NCBI GenBank assembly: GCA_042573625.1 | Contig: JBHPCZ010000023.1 | Location: 1-41,313, forward strand | Direction of reading: 5' to 3' | Source of the DNA: JBHPCZ01 sp042573625 | GTDB lineage: Bacteria; Desulfobacterota; Desulfobacteria; Desulfobacterales; UBA11574 | Length of the DNA: 41,313 bases | Notes under the pieces: generated by a model | Databases searched by the model: none | Seen by the model: the letters and a program-made list of their open reading frames with translations, nothing else | What the model was told of the DNA's origin: nothing | Shown: positions 25,592 to 33,775 of the stretch, in pieces | Position numbering within the stretch: the first letter of the stretch is position 1 | Layout: each line of letters opens with the position of its first letter | Program-made: the position numbers and the translations under genes

Positions 25592-25894
25592 TCATTTTAA
25601 ACTGTTTATTACAATAATTCCAACCGCCCACAGACAGACGAATGAATTGATGAATATACCAATCCGAGCAAACCCTTTAAATTTCTTGTTTTTATAGGAA
25701 ATTATTGCAATCATCAAACCAATGACAGACAGAAACGGTATGATAAACAAAAGACCCATTATAATGGATGTTATGGCCAATGCCTGGCTCTCCTCCGGGC
25801 TTTTATCATTCTTATAAAGTTTAACCGTCCTCCAAATTTCCAACAAAAGCCCGCCAGCTGCCGCACCGATAATTACCCCCCACATTGGGTCCAT
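25592..25894 (-). CDS. Small membrane protein, DUF4190-like topology
   Basis: A 100-residue inner-membrane protein with hydrophobic segments at about residues 5-20, 40-66 (ALAITSIIMGLLFIIPFLSVIGLMIAI) and 77-97. The 'S-I-I-M-G-L-L' and 'G-F-A-R-I-G-I-F-I-N' spacing recalls DUF4190-type proteins, where two glycine-bearing helices repeat. No catalytic residues are visible. It stands alone between the beta-barrel gene region and the 130-residue hypothetical. Function unknown. Confidence 0.6.
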   Translation of the reverse strand: MDPMWGVIIGAAAGGLLLEIWRTVKLYKNDKSPEESQALAITSIIMGLLFIIPFLSVIGLMIAIISYKNKKFKGFARIGIFINSFVCLWAVGIIVINSLK

Positions 25895-25928
25895 TCGTGA
25901 ATATCCTTTGCCGTGTTCAGTAATTCCA

Positions 25929-25974
25929 ATACATTAAATGAATGTATAGCATGGATTTTCTAATACAAAAATCC
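25929..25974 (-). terminator. Two tandem small hairpins after the beta-barrel gene
   Basis: GGATTTT/AAAATCC (25953-25959 with 25968-25974) and ATACATT/AATGTAT (25929-25935 with 25941-25947) lie 65-110 bases past the stop of the outer-membrane protein gene. Neither has a T-tract, so the terminator call is weak. Confidence 0.3.
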
Positions 25975-26038
25975 TTAAACACACATCGACTTTGTGGTTT
26001 CTATGTTGATGGACGAGGCTCCGGTTATAAATGGCGGG

Positions 26039-27514
26039 CTAAAAATAGCAGGTGATCCAGAAAAAGACGCTGTCAGAAGGCGCGTAGAGAAAAGGGGTGC
26101 CCATAAGGTTGAAGCCGCCGAATTCGGTGCCGCTCTTGCCGTAAAAGAGATCGGCGCCGGCGGTGAGCTGGATGCTTTCCGCCGCATCCCAAATGGCCCT
26201 GGGCTGGACAACGCCTGACGGATCGGCGGTGTTGTTGATAACGGTTAGATAAAGATTAAGCAGCGGGTGCAATTCCATTTGGATTTCTCCGCTTAAATAG
26301 GTCCGGCCTAAAACAAATATCTCTCCCCGGATCAATCGTTTAGAAATATCCGGGTCGGTCAATGCCGCTGAATAGGTATCTTCCCCCAGGCCATTGTAAT
26401 AAAACTCTAAAAGCCCATAGAAATTTTTTTCCATCCATATCCAGGAGTAGTCCATGTTGGCGACCAGAGAAATAAAACCGTCCCGACGGGTGTCGTCATC
26501 CAGGAAGGTGTATGTGGCGTCCAGGCGCCAGGCTGCATCCAGGAGATATCCTGTGCCGCCGATCCCGGCTACGGTATCCTGGTAGTGCCTTGCAGCCATG
26601 ATGTCAAACTCCGTTGTACCGATTGCGGTGTGCAGTTTTCCGGCCAGGGAGGACTGGTCGAATTCAAGGTTATTGTTAGATGTATTTCGGCGGGGAACGT
26701 AGAGAAACTGGAGGTCACCGAGACGGCCGGCTGAAAACTGGACCATCGCTATGTCATCTCCGATTTTGTAATCCCGGTCAATATCGGTGGGTGAAAAAGG
26801 GTTAAACAGGTCCATGGGATTAAAAAGGAGTCCGTTTCCCCAGGTCAGCGCCTGGCGGCCAATGGAAACCGTTCCCCATGCCGGTTGAAGGGTGAGGGAG
26901 AGCCGATCCAAGCGATGATACCAGGTATGATAATCATCATCACTCATGATCTTGGTGAGGTCCATCAGGCGGTGATCATCCTCCATGGCTTTGCCGGGCA
27001 GCAGATCGTTGTTGATAAAGCCGGGAAAAAACCGAGCCAGATCCCTTGTCTTTTGTCGGGTATCCCCGCCTGAGACAATATTTTCATAATGTATTTCGAG
27101 AAACCCCCACGTGGACAGAAAGGTTTTGTTTTTTAGCCGTAAATCCGCGCTGCCGTCATAATAGGTACCTGTGTCCGCAGACTGGAAAAAGGAATTGTCG
27201 TCAGGCCAGGACACATCGCCCGTGATTTTAAGGTGTCCGCCCCACTCAACATCGATCTTGTCATGCCACGATTTCGGAGGAGGGGAGGGCTGCGTTGAAA
27301 CAGCCGGCGGTTTATTTGGGATAGGGTCTTCGGAGGCCTGCGAAAGGAAAGGAGAAGAACAGGTAAGGAATAGGGCGATGAACAGGTATCCAGCCTTTAA
27401 CAAAACCTTTTTTGAACACCGCAATTTCAAAGGTTTTTTTATTGAGTTAAGGAAATCCGGTCCTTTGAAGCGGATCAGGGTCATAGGTTTTGACAAATGC
27501 TTATTGTGTGACAT
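26039..27514 (-). CDS. Putative outer-membrane beta-barrel protein
   Basis: About 491 residues from the ATG at 27514 (another ATG lies at 27484; neither has a strong SD). The frame extends up to 27661, but that overlaps the LolD-type gene and a repeat. A hydrophobic signal segment (VLLKAGYLFIALFLTCSSPFLSQAS) ends near the AS-E site. The mature part has alternating strands rich in aromatic residues and ends in a Phe (VFFWITCYF), as many barrels do. Motifs such as SIGRQALTWGNGLLFNPMDLFNPFSP recur in DUF1302-like porins. It closes the TetR-LolA-like-permease-ATPase run and probably forms the outer-membrane partner. Cargo unknown. Confidence 0.65.
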   Translation of the reverse strand: MSHNKHLSKPMTLIRFKGPDFLNSIKKPLKLRCSKKVLLKAGYLFIALFLTCSSPFLSQASEDPIPNKPPAVSTQPSPPPKSWHDKIDVEWGGHLKITGDVSWPDDNSFFQSADTGTYYDGSADLRLKNKTFLSTWGFLEIHYENIVSGGDTRQKTRDLARFFPGFINNDLLPGKAMEDDHRLMDLTKIMSDDDYHTWYHRLDRLSLTLQPAWGTVSIGRQALTWGNGLLFNPMDLFNPFSPTDIDRDYKIGDDIAMVQFSAGRLGDLQFLYVPRRNTSNNNLEFDQSSLAGKLHTAIGTTEFDIMAARHYQDTVAGIGGTGYLLDAAWRLDATYTFLDDDTRRDGFISLVANMDYSWIWMEKNFYGLLEFYYNGLGEDTYSAALTDPDISKRLIRGEIFVLGRTYLSGEIQMELHPLLNLYLTVINNTADPSGVVQPRAIWDAAESIQLTAGADLFYGKSGTEFGGFNLMGTPFLYAPSDSVFFWITCYF

Positions 27515-27562
27515 GAAGTCGCTAAAACACGTTAAAGTGCCTGAATAAAATGATTTGAAATT

Positions 27563-27598
27563 TCGAACATCGAACAAGGAACCGCAGAATGATGAAGT
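27563..27598. repeat. Dispersed element copy abutting the ATPase stop codon
   Basis: A segment with core AACAAGGAA ... GAATGATGAAGTT that matches, in opposite orientation, 2763-2803. It lies directly beside the stop codon of the LolD-type ATPase (27600-27602) and upstream of the beta-barrel gene start. Confidence 0.5.
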
Positions 27599-27599
27599 T

Positions 27600-28286
27600 T
27601 TACTTTTTGATCTGTTCGTCCGCCACCATGCCGTCCTTGAGATAGATAACTCTCCGAGCATATCTCATAACCATGTTGTCATGGGTGGAAAAAATAAAGG
27701 TGACTTTTTTCTTTTCATTCATCTGCTTCATGATTTCCAGCAAACCTTTACCGGTCGCGGAATCCAGATTGGCTGTCGGCTCGTCTGCCAGCACAATGGA
27801 CGGATCGGAGACAATGGCCCTGGCCACGGCCACCCGCTGCTGCTGACCGCCGGAAAGCTCGGCCGGCCGCCGGTTGTACATCCCTTCCAGGCCCACTTCG
27901 TCCAGTATGGCTTTTGCCTTTTCTCGGCGTTTGTCGGACGGAACCCCCTGGAGCAGCATGACGAATTCAACGTTTTCCAGCGCGGACAGCACCGGAATCA
28001 GGTTGTACGACTGAAAGACAAATCCGACGTTGCGCAGCCGCAGATCAGCCAGTTGCGACTGGTTCATTTTTTCATATTCGTTTCCATCCACAATGATGCG
28101 ACCGGAATCGGCAGTGTCCAGACCGCCGATCATATTTAGCATGGTGGTCTTTCCGGAACCTGAAGGACCAGCCAGGGCCACAAAACCGCCCTTGTCGATG
28201 GACAGGCTTACGCCTTTAAGGGCGTTAACTTCCACTTTGCCCTGTTGATACGTCTTTTTCACGTCAACGCATTCCACGATGCTCAT
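27600..28286 (-). CDS. LolD/MacB-type ABC transporter ATPase
   Basis: A 228-residue ATPase from the ATG at 28286 (an in-frame ATG at 28307 would add seven residues; both have SD-like sequence). Walker A AGPSGSGKTT, signature LSGGQQQRVAVARAI, Walker B SIVLADEPTANLD, and the D-loop/H-loop SATGKGLLEIMKQMN ... FSTHD are all intact. The FQSYNLIPVLSALENVEFVMLLQGV segment is the LolD/MacB-type Q-loop region. It lies 27 bases after the second permease gene (28314-29537). It should power the two FtsX-type permeases upstream of it in a mechanotransmission-style exporter. Confidence 0.93.
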   Translation of the reverse strand: MSIVECVDVKKTYQQGKVEVNALKGVSLSIDKGGFVALAGPSGSGKTTMLNMIGGLDTADSGRIIVDGNEYEKMNQSQLADLRLRNVGFVFQSYNLIPVLSALENVEFVMLLQGVPSDKRREKAKAILDEVGLEGMYNRRPAELSGGQQQRVAVARAIVSDPSIVLADEPTANLDSATGKGLLEIMKQMNEKKKVTFIFSTHDNMVMRYARRVIYLKDGMVADEQIKK

Positions 28287-28313
28287 TTTCCATCTCCCAT
28301 ATTTCAATTCCCC

Positions 28314-29537
28314 TCAGGTGTGGGCCAGCGCCTCCACCGGGGTAAACCGGGCTGCCTTGGCAGCCGGGTACAGGCTTATCAGAAGGCCCAGCACCAGCAC
28401 CACCAGATTGGCCATGATGATATCCTTAATCTGAAGGACCGGATAAAGTACCCGGGATATGCCGACATATTCAGCGCCGGCTGCCAGGGCGGACAGGTCG
28501 ATACCGCAGTCGGACAGGGCGAAAACAGATAAAAAGGCCAGGATGTTTCCGATGGCCGTGCCTGTTATCAGGAGGAAGAATGATTCCAAAAGAACCTCGG
28601 CAATAATTTTTCGAGGTTTCATTCCCAGCGACTTGAGTAGACCGAACTCCCGCATCCGCTCGAATACCGCCATAAGTGTAGTATTGACAATGCCGAAACC
28701 CATGGCAATGAAAACCACAACGTACCATATGTAAATAAACCCGTCAGATAGCTTCAGGTATGCCATAAGCAAGGGGAGTAAATTCTGCCAGGTATCCACT
28801 TCATAAGTTTCAGAGGGTAGTTCTGCTTTCAGCCCCGCAGCAACATGGCTGTTGTTCTGATGACCTGATAAAAGAATGGAGATTTCGGAAATCCCGTTTC
28901 CCAATTTGAGCATTTGCTGTGCCGCGGGCCGGGTAACAAAGACGAACTGTTTTTCCGTAGCCCGCATTTCCGCTCTGAAAATTCCAACGATACGGAAGGC
29001 CCTGGAGGCGATTTCCCCGTCAACAGACTGTGACATCAGGACCAGTTTGTGGCCTATTTTTGTTTCAAATTTGTCAACAAGGGCTTTGCCAACCACAATT
29101 CCGTGAACGTCATCCGGTTTCAGATACCTTCCTTGAGTCACAGCCTGTCCGATAAATGAAACCCCGGCTTCCTGTTCCGGGTCAATTCCCACCAGGGTTG
29201 CACCGCTGGTGTGTCTGGCATTGCTGACAACGGCGTTGACTCTGACTCTCGGGGTCCATATGGCCTCCGGGGGAAGAACCGTATCAAGGGCGGCCTTTAC
29301 CGTGTCAGGATCGGTTATGCTGTTTTCGATAACCGGATCATTTCGATAACCCTTATGGTGAATCTGGATATGCCCGGTAAGTGTAGAGATGCCGTTTTTG
29401 ATCATCCCGTTTTCTGTGCCCCGCTGGAGTGCTCCCAAAAAGATCATGTTCCAGACGCCGATGACAACCGCGAGCATAATGACCGTCGTCCGTCTGGGAT
29501 TTCGCCAGATATTTCGCCAGGATATTTGGAGATACAT
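28314..29537 (-). CDS. LolC/E-like (FtsX-fold) ABC permease 2
   Basis: A 407-residue permease: N-terminal helix after the conserved WRNIWRNPRRT, a periplasmic MacB-PCD-like domain (about residues 45-260), and three C-terminal helices (about 270-400) with the FtsX segment FERMREFGLLKSLGMKPRKIIAEVLLES. It shares its start and TGHIQIHHKGY motif with the neighbour at 29593-30843, showing the two are paralogues. Such permeases move lipoproteins or hydrophobic molecules out of the inner membrane rather than through a pore. It is 55 bases after the first permease and 27 bases before the ATPase. Confidence 0.9.
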   Translation of the reverse strand: MYLQISWRNIWRNPRRTTVIMLAVVIGVWNMIFLGALQRGTENGMIKNGISTLTGHIQIHHKGYRNDPVIENSITDPDTVKAALDTVLPPEAIWTPRVRVNAVVSNARHTSGATLVGIDPEQEAGVSFIGQAVTQGRYLKPDDVHGIVVGKALVDKFETKIGHKLVLMSQSVDGEIASRAFRIVGIFRAEMRATEKQFVFVTRPAAQQMLKLGNGISEISILLSGHQNNSHVAAGLKAELPSETYEVDTWQNLLPLLMAYLKLSDGFIYIWYVVVFIAMGFGIVNTTLMAVFERMREFGLLKSLGMKPRKIIAEVLLESFFLLITGTAIGNILAFLSVFALSDCGIDLSALAAGAEYVGISRVLYPVLQIKDIIMANLVVLVLGLLISLYPAAKAARFTPVEALAHT

Positions 29538-29592
29538 GAAAATTCCTATTGAATTCTTATATTAAGTTTTAGTATATAACCATCATTAATTA

Positions 29593-30843
29593 TTAGACAT
29601 GCGTCATTGCTTCCACCGGTCGGAGTCCCCGGACTTTCAGGGCCGGGTACAGTGCTGCCAGAAAGGTGATCACCAGCACCATTGCCGGTCCGATAGCAGC
29701 AGAAAGCAGCGAAAGCTTCGGATACAGACGGCCGGAAATACCGAACTGGCTCAGCAGTTCGGAGGTCCCTGAGATCTCGATGCCGTGGATCTGAAAATAC
29801 CAGGTAATCAGGCATCCGAGAAAAATACCCGTGACAATCCCGATCAATGTCATACTGAGGGATTCGATCAGCAGCAGCTTGGTCAGACGCCCCGGGGTCG
29901 TCCCTATAGCCATGAGAACGCCGAACTCTCTGGTCCGCTCGAAAATCGCCATCAAAAAGGTGTTCAAAATACTGAAGGCCACTACAAGGATCAGAATGAG
30001 ATAAAAGATAAGTCCGCTGATCAGGTCCATTTCAATGGCCTGTCGCAAGCCGGGCATGAGTTCTTCCCAGTCCAGAACCGCCAGGGGGTGTTGTCCGACT
30101 GTTTTTTTAAGGCCATTCTGGGCGGCCTTTTTTATTTTCGGTACGTCTTTCAAAAAGTTCCCCACGGCCACCACTTCATGAACCGTTCCACCCATGGAAA
30201 ACACCTCCTGAAAAAGCCTCAGCGGCACATGGATGGTGCTGCGATCAAACTCGTCGAGTCCGGAACTGTAAATTCCGCCGACCTCGATTACTGTGGCAGC
30301 AACAGAACCGTCTCGCCCCTGACCCAGAACAACCAGTTCGTCACCCAGTCCGACTTTCAGGTTTCTGGCCAAAAGTCTGCCCACCAGGGCTTGGCCCGTT
30401 GCCGGGTTCGGATCGCCTTCGGCCAGGTAGCTTCCCTCTCGGATTGAACTTTTCAATCGGGACACCCCGGCTTCCATGCCCGGATCAATGCCGATCACCA
30501 TTACACCATAGGTTCGATCCTTGGACGAAACCAGGGAGAAGGCCTTGGCCCGAAAGGTGTAGGCATCCACCTCCGGCGTATTTTTTAGAACCGCCCCGAC
30601 GGCCTCCGGGTCCGGCACCACCAGATGGATGCTCTGCTTATCCTGATATCCTTCTGCCTGCACCTGAATATGCCCGGTGTGGATCTTTACAGAGGAATTG
30701 ATCATGGTGTCATAACTGCCGAACTGAAACGACAGCATGAAGACCAGAAGCATGCTGGCAAATGCAATGGCGGAAATGGTTAAAACCGTACGGCGGGGAT
30801 TCCGCCAGATATTCCGCCAGGCCATTTTCACGTCCATGGACAC
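29593..30843 (-). CDS. LolC/E-like (FtsX-fold) ABC permease 1
   Basis: A 416-residue paralogue of the next gene. It starts MSMDVKMAWRNIWRNPRRT (in-frame ATG also at residue 7), with one N-terminal helix, a periplasmic domain carrying TGHIQVQAEGYQDKQSI, and three C-terminal helices with FERTREFGVLMAIGTTPGRLTKLLLIES. With its paralogue it could form a LolCE-like heterodimer. It begins six bases after the stop of the LolA-like gene, so translation is probably linked. Confidence 0.9.
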   Translation of the reverse strand: MSMDVKMAWRNIWRNPRRTVLTISAIAFASMLLVFMLSFQFGSYDTMINSSVKIHTGHIQVQAEGYQDKQSIHLVVPDPEAVGAVLKNTPEVDAYTFRAKAFSLVSSKDRTYGVMVIGIDPGMEAGVSRLKSSIREGSYLAEGDPNPATGQALVGRLLARNLKVGLGDELVVLGQGRDGSVAATVIEVGGIYSSGLDEFDRSTIHVPLRLFQEVFSMGGTVHEVVAVGNFLKDVPKIKKAAQNGLKKTVGQHPLAVLDWEELMPGLRQAIEMDLISGLIFYLILILVVAFSILNTFLMAIFERTREFGVLMAIGTTPGRLTKLLLIESLSMTLIGIVTGIFLGCLITWYFQIHGIEISGTSELLSQFGISGRLYPKLSLLSAAIGPAMVLVITFLAALYPALKVRGLRPVEAMTHV

Positions 30844-30849
30844 GATTCT

Positions 30850-31608
30850 CTACCTTCTCGGGTTTTTTAAGTTGGACAGCGTAAAAAAACTGGCGGGCAG
30901 GCTCTCTTTGAAAGTGAGCATCTTGTGTTCCACAATCGTATACTTATCTGTTTCATCCGCCTTCCGCATGACCCATTTGTTAGGATACAGCTTGTCGTCA
31001 ATCATCTGAATATCAAGGAACTTCAAGATTTTAACCAGTTTGAGATCTTCGTCAAAAAACGCCTGTTCAAGAAAGATGTTGTCATCTCGTATCTTGAGTA
31101 TCTGCATGCCCCATACCTCCGGCGCATCAGGTTTTGGGATCGATTTGATGACGTAAACGGTTTTTCCTTCATGGATTTCGGTCCCGTTCATCGTATGGGT
31201 GTACGCGTTGACCAGGGTGTCGGACTTGGTAAGGTCGTTGTTGGAAAAATCCGAACCCATCCAGGCCTGGGACATCATGGAGGGCGGGAGCTTGATCACC
31301 CGGTTCACCTTGGGATTGTACATCCACATTTCCCGTCCTTTTTTCAGGGTGCCGTTGCCGTTGTCCTTGGGGGGTGCGATGATCGTAAACAGGCTGTCCT
31401 TTTTTCCCAGAGTCCATGCCTTGAGGGTGACCCTCCGCTCCCAGGTCGGGCGGTGAATGGTCATTTCCACTATGGAAACCGAGGCCTTGTCCCGTATGTA
31501 ATTGAAACCGGCTTCCACCAGTGCCCGGGCGTCCTGGGCCTGTGCGATAGGCACCAGTGTTGCAAAAAAGAGTAAAGTTAAACTTAATGGAATGATTTTT
31601 TTAGTCAT
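30850..31608 (-). CDS. LolA-like outer-membrane lipoprotein-sorting protein
   Basis: A 252-residue exported protein with a clear signal peptide (residues 1-24, ending AQA). It matches the LolA_like family (DUF4292-type) rather than classic LolA: ARALVEAGFNYIRDKASVSIVEMTIHRPTWERRVTLKAWTLG, then REMWMYNPKVNRVIKLPPSMMSQAWMGSDFSNNDL, then the VYVIKSIPK and PNKWVMRKADETDKYTIVEH strands. The half-barrel fold could shield an acyl chain. Located at the head of the permease-ATPase genes, it likely carries their cargo across the periplasm. Its own start lies 375 bases from the previous gene, so a promoter in that gap is likely. Confidence 0.88.
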   Translation of the reverse strand: MTKKIIPLSLTLLFFATLVPIAQAQDARALVEAGFNYIRDKASVSIVEMTIHRPTWERRVTLKAWTLGKKDSLFTIIAPPKDNGNGTLKKGREMWMYNPKVNRVIKLPPSMMSQAWMGSDFSNNDLTKSDTLVNAYTHTMNGTEIHEGKTVYVIKSIPKPDAPEVWGMQILKIRDDNIFLEQAFFDEDLKLVKILKFLDIQMIDDKLYPNKWVMRKADETDKYTIVEHKMLTFKESLPASFFTLSNLKNPRR

Positions 31609-31983
31609 ACCGGACTCCGGTTTCAGTTGTAATAAGCCGCCTCATGCATCGTCCAAGCTATGCTATGCGGATGAGAGAGTAGATTTGATAGTATTTAATC
31701 TTCTTTTGTTCTCGCCCGCTCTCCCGATAAACCGGGATCGCTCGAGTCCGCAGAGATCACAGAGATGATATTATCTTTACCTGATTTTTTGAGAGGAAAA
31801 ATCAGGTAAAACAATCGAAAATTGAATTGAGAGCAATTTGGGTTAAAAAGCGTAGCTCAATCAATTATAGGGCATGTTAACATTTGATCAGAATCCTCCT
31901 CTCAAGGATTCTGATTAAAAACTCTGTGGCCTCTGTGAGCTCTGTGAGAGAATAATATAAGGCCCTTTCACGGTGATTGTTGA
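31609..31983. repeat. Composite inverted element with two hairpins sharing a loop heptamer
   Basis: No gene is seen. A perfect 14-bp hairpin lies at 31776-31789/31797-31810 with loop TGAGAGG. A perfect 11-bp hairpin lies at 31887-31897/31905-31915 with loop CCTCTCA, the reverse complement of the first loop, while the stems differ. They are flanked by CACAGAG-type sequence at about 31748-31764 and its inverse CTCTGTG-type at about 31922-31950. The block is symmetrical, like a miniature mobile or regulatory element. Confidence 0.6.
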
Positions 31984-32466
31984 CTATAGGCTTGCTGCCA
32001 GGCGCTTGTATGTATGATCACAATAATCGCCTCCGGTACCGATCTGGCAGCTTCTCTCGAATCCCCATTTGTCCTTGTTTTCCCTGGCCTTTTTCCAGTC
32101 CCCTTCGCAGACATAAGGGGCCAGTTCAGGATAACCCAGTTGTTGAAGCGCTTCACAAAAGGGGCAGTTGGCAACCCTGAGTTTAAAAGTATCTCGATCA
32201 TCCTGGGTCACGGTGATATCGAAAAAAGGCTTCCAGATCCAGAACCGCGACTTCATCTTGATTTTCATGCGGTCAAATTCAGAGGGTGATGCGATATCCG
32301 GGACCCAGAATTTTAAGGAATATTTTGCCATGGAAGTAATCCTCGGACCGTAGGCTTTTATTGCCGCTTCTCTGCCCATGGAAAGAGAAAGTTGCCTGAC
32401 TTTCAGGATAATCGGTCCGGCAAACATGACGCCGATCATCTTTCGAAACCATTCCTTTGGATTCAT
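31984..32466 (-). CDS. L-2-amino-thiazoline-4-carboxylic acid hydrolase-like protein
   Basis: About 160 residues from ATG 32466, which has GAGGA five bases ahead; a TTG at 32517 would give 177. The C-terminus carries the family pattern VANCPFCEALQQLGYPELAPYVCEGDW ... GFERSCQIGTGGDYCDHTYKR, with conserved Cys and the GGxxCDF/H-like end of the ATC hydrolase family. In its namesake the enzyme opens a thiazoline ring to S- or N-carbamoyl-cysteine, but most members are untested and many accompany TetR regulators. It is 64 bases after the TetR gene (14 if TTG is used). Confidence 0.75.
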   Translation of the reverse strand: MNPKEWFRKMIGVMFAGPIILKVRQLSLSMGREAAIKAYGPRITSMAKYSLKFWVPDIASPSEFDRMKIKMKSRFWIWKPFFDITVTQDDRDTFKLRVANCPFCEALQQLGYPELAPYVCEGDWKKARENKDKWGFERSCQIGTGGDYCDHTYKRLAASL

Positions 32467-32530
32467 AGCATTCCTCGCGCAATCTTTTTTATTCTCTTTA
32501 ACAGGGGTGATAGACAAATGTCCCTTAAGG

Positions 32531-33145
32531 TCACAGTCGAGTCAGGCCGCTGATGACAACATCCATAAAATGTTTTGCCGCGTCTACCGGGTCAAAGACG
32601 TGGTCAAACCAGGCCTGAAGGAGCAGGGCGTCCCAGGTACCGACCAGTGCGGCGGCAATCGGCTCAGGGTCGATGTCCGGCCTGAATTCTCCCCGCTCGA
32701 TTCCATCCTGGATTAGAGAGGAAACAATGCCCCGAAAATCCGCGTACGCCTGACTGAAAGCATCTTTGAACCGTTGCCGCATCTGGGAGGAGGCCGAGGC
32801 AGACCAGAACTCCATAACCAGCGAGTATGCTTCCTTCATCTCTTTTGACCATGTCTTCATCAGCGAATCACTCAACGCCATCAGCCGCGCTGAGGCCGGA
32901 CCGCCCAGGGCTGAAATGCTGACCATTGCCGCCGACCCGCTCTCTTCCATGTACCACTCGAACACGGCGAAAAAGAGGTCTTCCTTGCTGTCAAAATACT
33001 CGTAAACGGTCCCTTTCCCGATGCCGGCGCAGGCAGCGATTTCAGCAATGACCGTACCGGCATAACCTTTCTGCGCAAAGACCTGTGCCGCGGCCCTGGT
33101 AATCTGCGTTCTTTTCTCTTTTTTCTGCGTATCGCTGACGACCAA
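32531..33145 (-). CDS. TetR/AcrR-family transcriptional regulator
   Basis: About 205 residues, choosing the TTG at 33145 preceded by AGGTGGGGG; an upstream TTG at 33181 would add 12 residues and no suitable ATG exists. The N-terminal helix-turn-helix is clear (ITRAAAQVFAQKGYAGTVIAEIAACAGIGKGTVYEYFDSKEDL). The C-terminal ligand domain is variable, as usual, and includes a GTWDALLLQAWFD stretch common in this family. A palindrome at 33237-33256 upstream is the likely operator. It probably controls the ATC-hydrolase-like gene and possibly the export genes beyond. Confidence 0.9.
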   Translation of the reverse strand: MVVSDTQKKEKRTQITRAAAQVFAQKGYAGTVIAEIAACAGIGKGTVYEYFDSKEDLFFAVFEWYMEESGSAAMVSISALGGPASARLMALSDSLMKTWSKEMKEAYSLVMEFWSASASSQMRQRFKDAFSQAYADFRGIVSSLIQDGIERGEFRPDIDPEPIAAALVGTWDALLLQAWFDHVFDPVDAAKHFMDVVISGLTRL

Positions 33146-33236
33146 CTGAAGCCCCCACCTGTTTACCGACCAAAAGGTCAATATAATATAACTATAAAAT
33201 TAATACTTTAAAAGATTATATTGTGAATATACACAT

Positions 33237-33256
33237 CCGTCCGACCGGTCAGTCAG
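33237..33256 (-). promoter_or_regulatory. Probable TetR-family operator
   Basis: CCGTCCGACCGGTCAGTCAG is an imperfect palindrome centred on ACCGGT with 7 of 10 half-site positions matching. The GACCGGTC core with flanking GAC/GTC repeats is typical of TetR-family operators. A TATAAT lies about 20 bases closer to the gene at about 33217-33222 (minus strand), so the site would overlap or abut the -35 region. Confidence 0.6.
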
Positions 33257-33281
33257 AAAATAGCTCGTGTTCAATATTTTG

Positions 33282-33650
33282 TCAAGAAAAAAATCGAATG
33301 GTAAGGGGAGGGAAGGGCAACCGATCATAAACAGATGATTCGAATTTGTGGGCAGAGGCGATTAGCTGAACACAACTTTTTTCTTTATCGGGCCTCGGGT
33401 CTGCCGCCAGGTGGACGACGTATTTAACCGGAGAGAACGCTTGAAAAACAGTGTCCATTGCATCAGGGTCAGTAATGTCGGCAACACGCGCATTCACATT
33501 TTTCGGTGCGGGCACAATATCAAGGCCACACAGATCGAACGAATTGCCAAGCTTTCCCATGAGGATCCTGCCACCTGATCCGGTGATAAGCAACTTCTCA
33601 CGATCCATGATCGAGAATTTTTCCCTTGCCACGCCAAGTTGATTATCCAT
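33282..33650 (-). pseudogene. Truncated NAD-dependent epimerase/dehydratase
   Basis: The frame encodes the start of a Rossmann sugar-nucleotide epimerase: KLLITGSGGRI (the NAD-binding glycine loop), FDLCGLDIVPAP, VADITDPDAMDTVFQAFSPVKYVVHLAADPRPD. After ADPRPD the family sequence stops and 34 unrelated residues follow. The family is normally about 250-330 residues; only about 85 survive. The GGRI-LMGKLG junction also lacks a few residues. The start is unclear (ATGs at 33650 and 33608, both without SD). Judged a decayed fragment. Confidence 0.7.
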
Positions 33651-33775
33651 TTTCGCTAACGGGCGTTTCAGTCGCGACGATTGAGATGTCCGTTGCAAGA
33701 GCAAGGTTATCAGCTGTTTCAAAACCTCCCGTTCGCTGGTTTAACAATTTTGATAAGTTTTAAGCTTGCTCCGCT

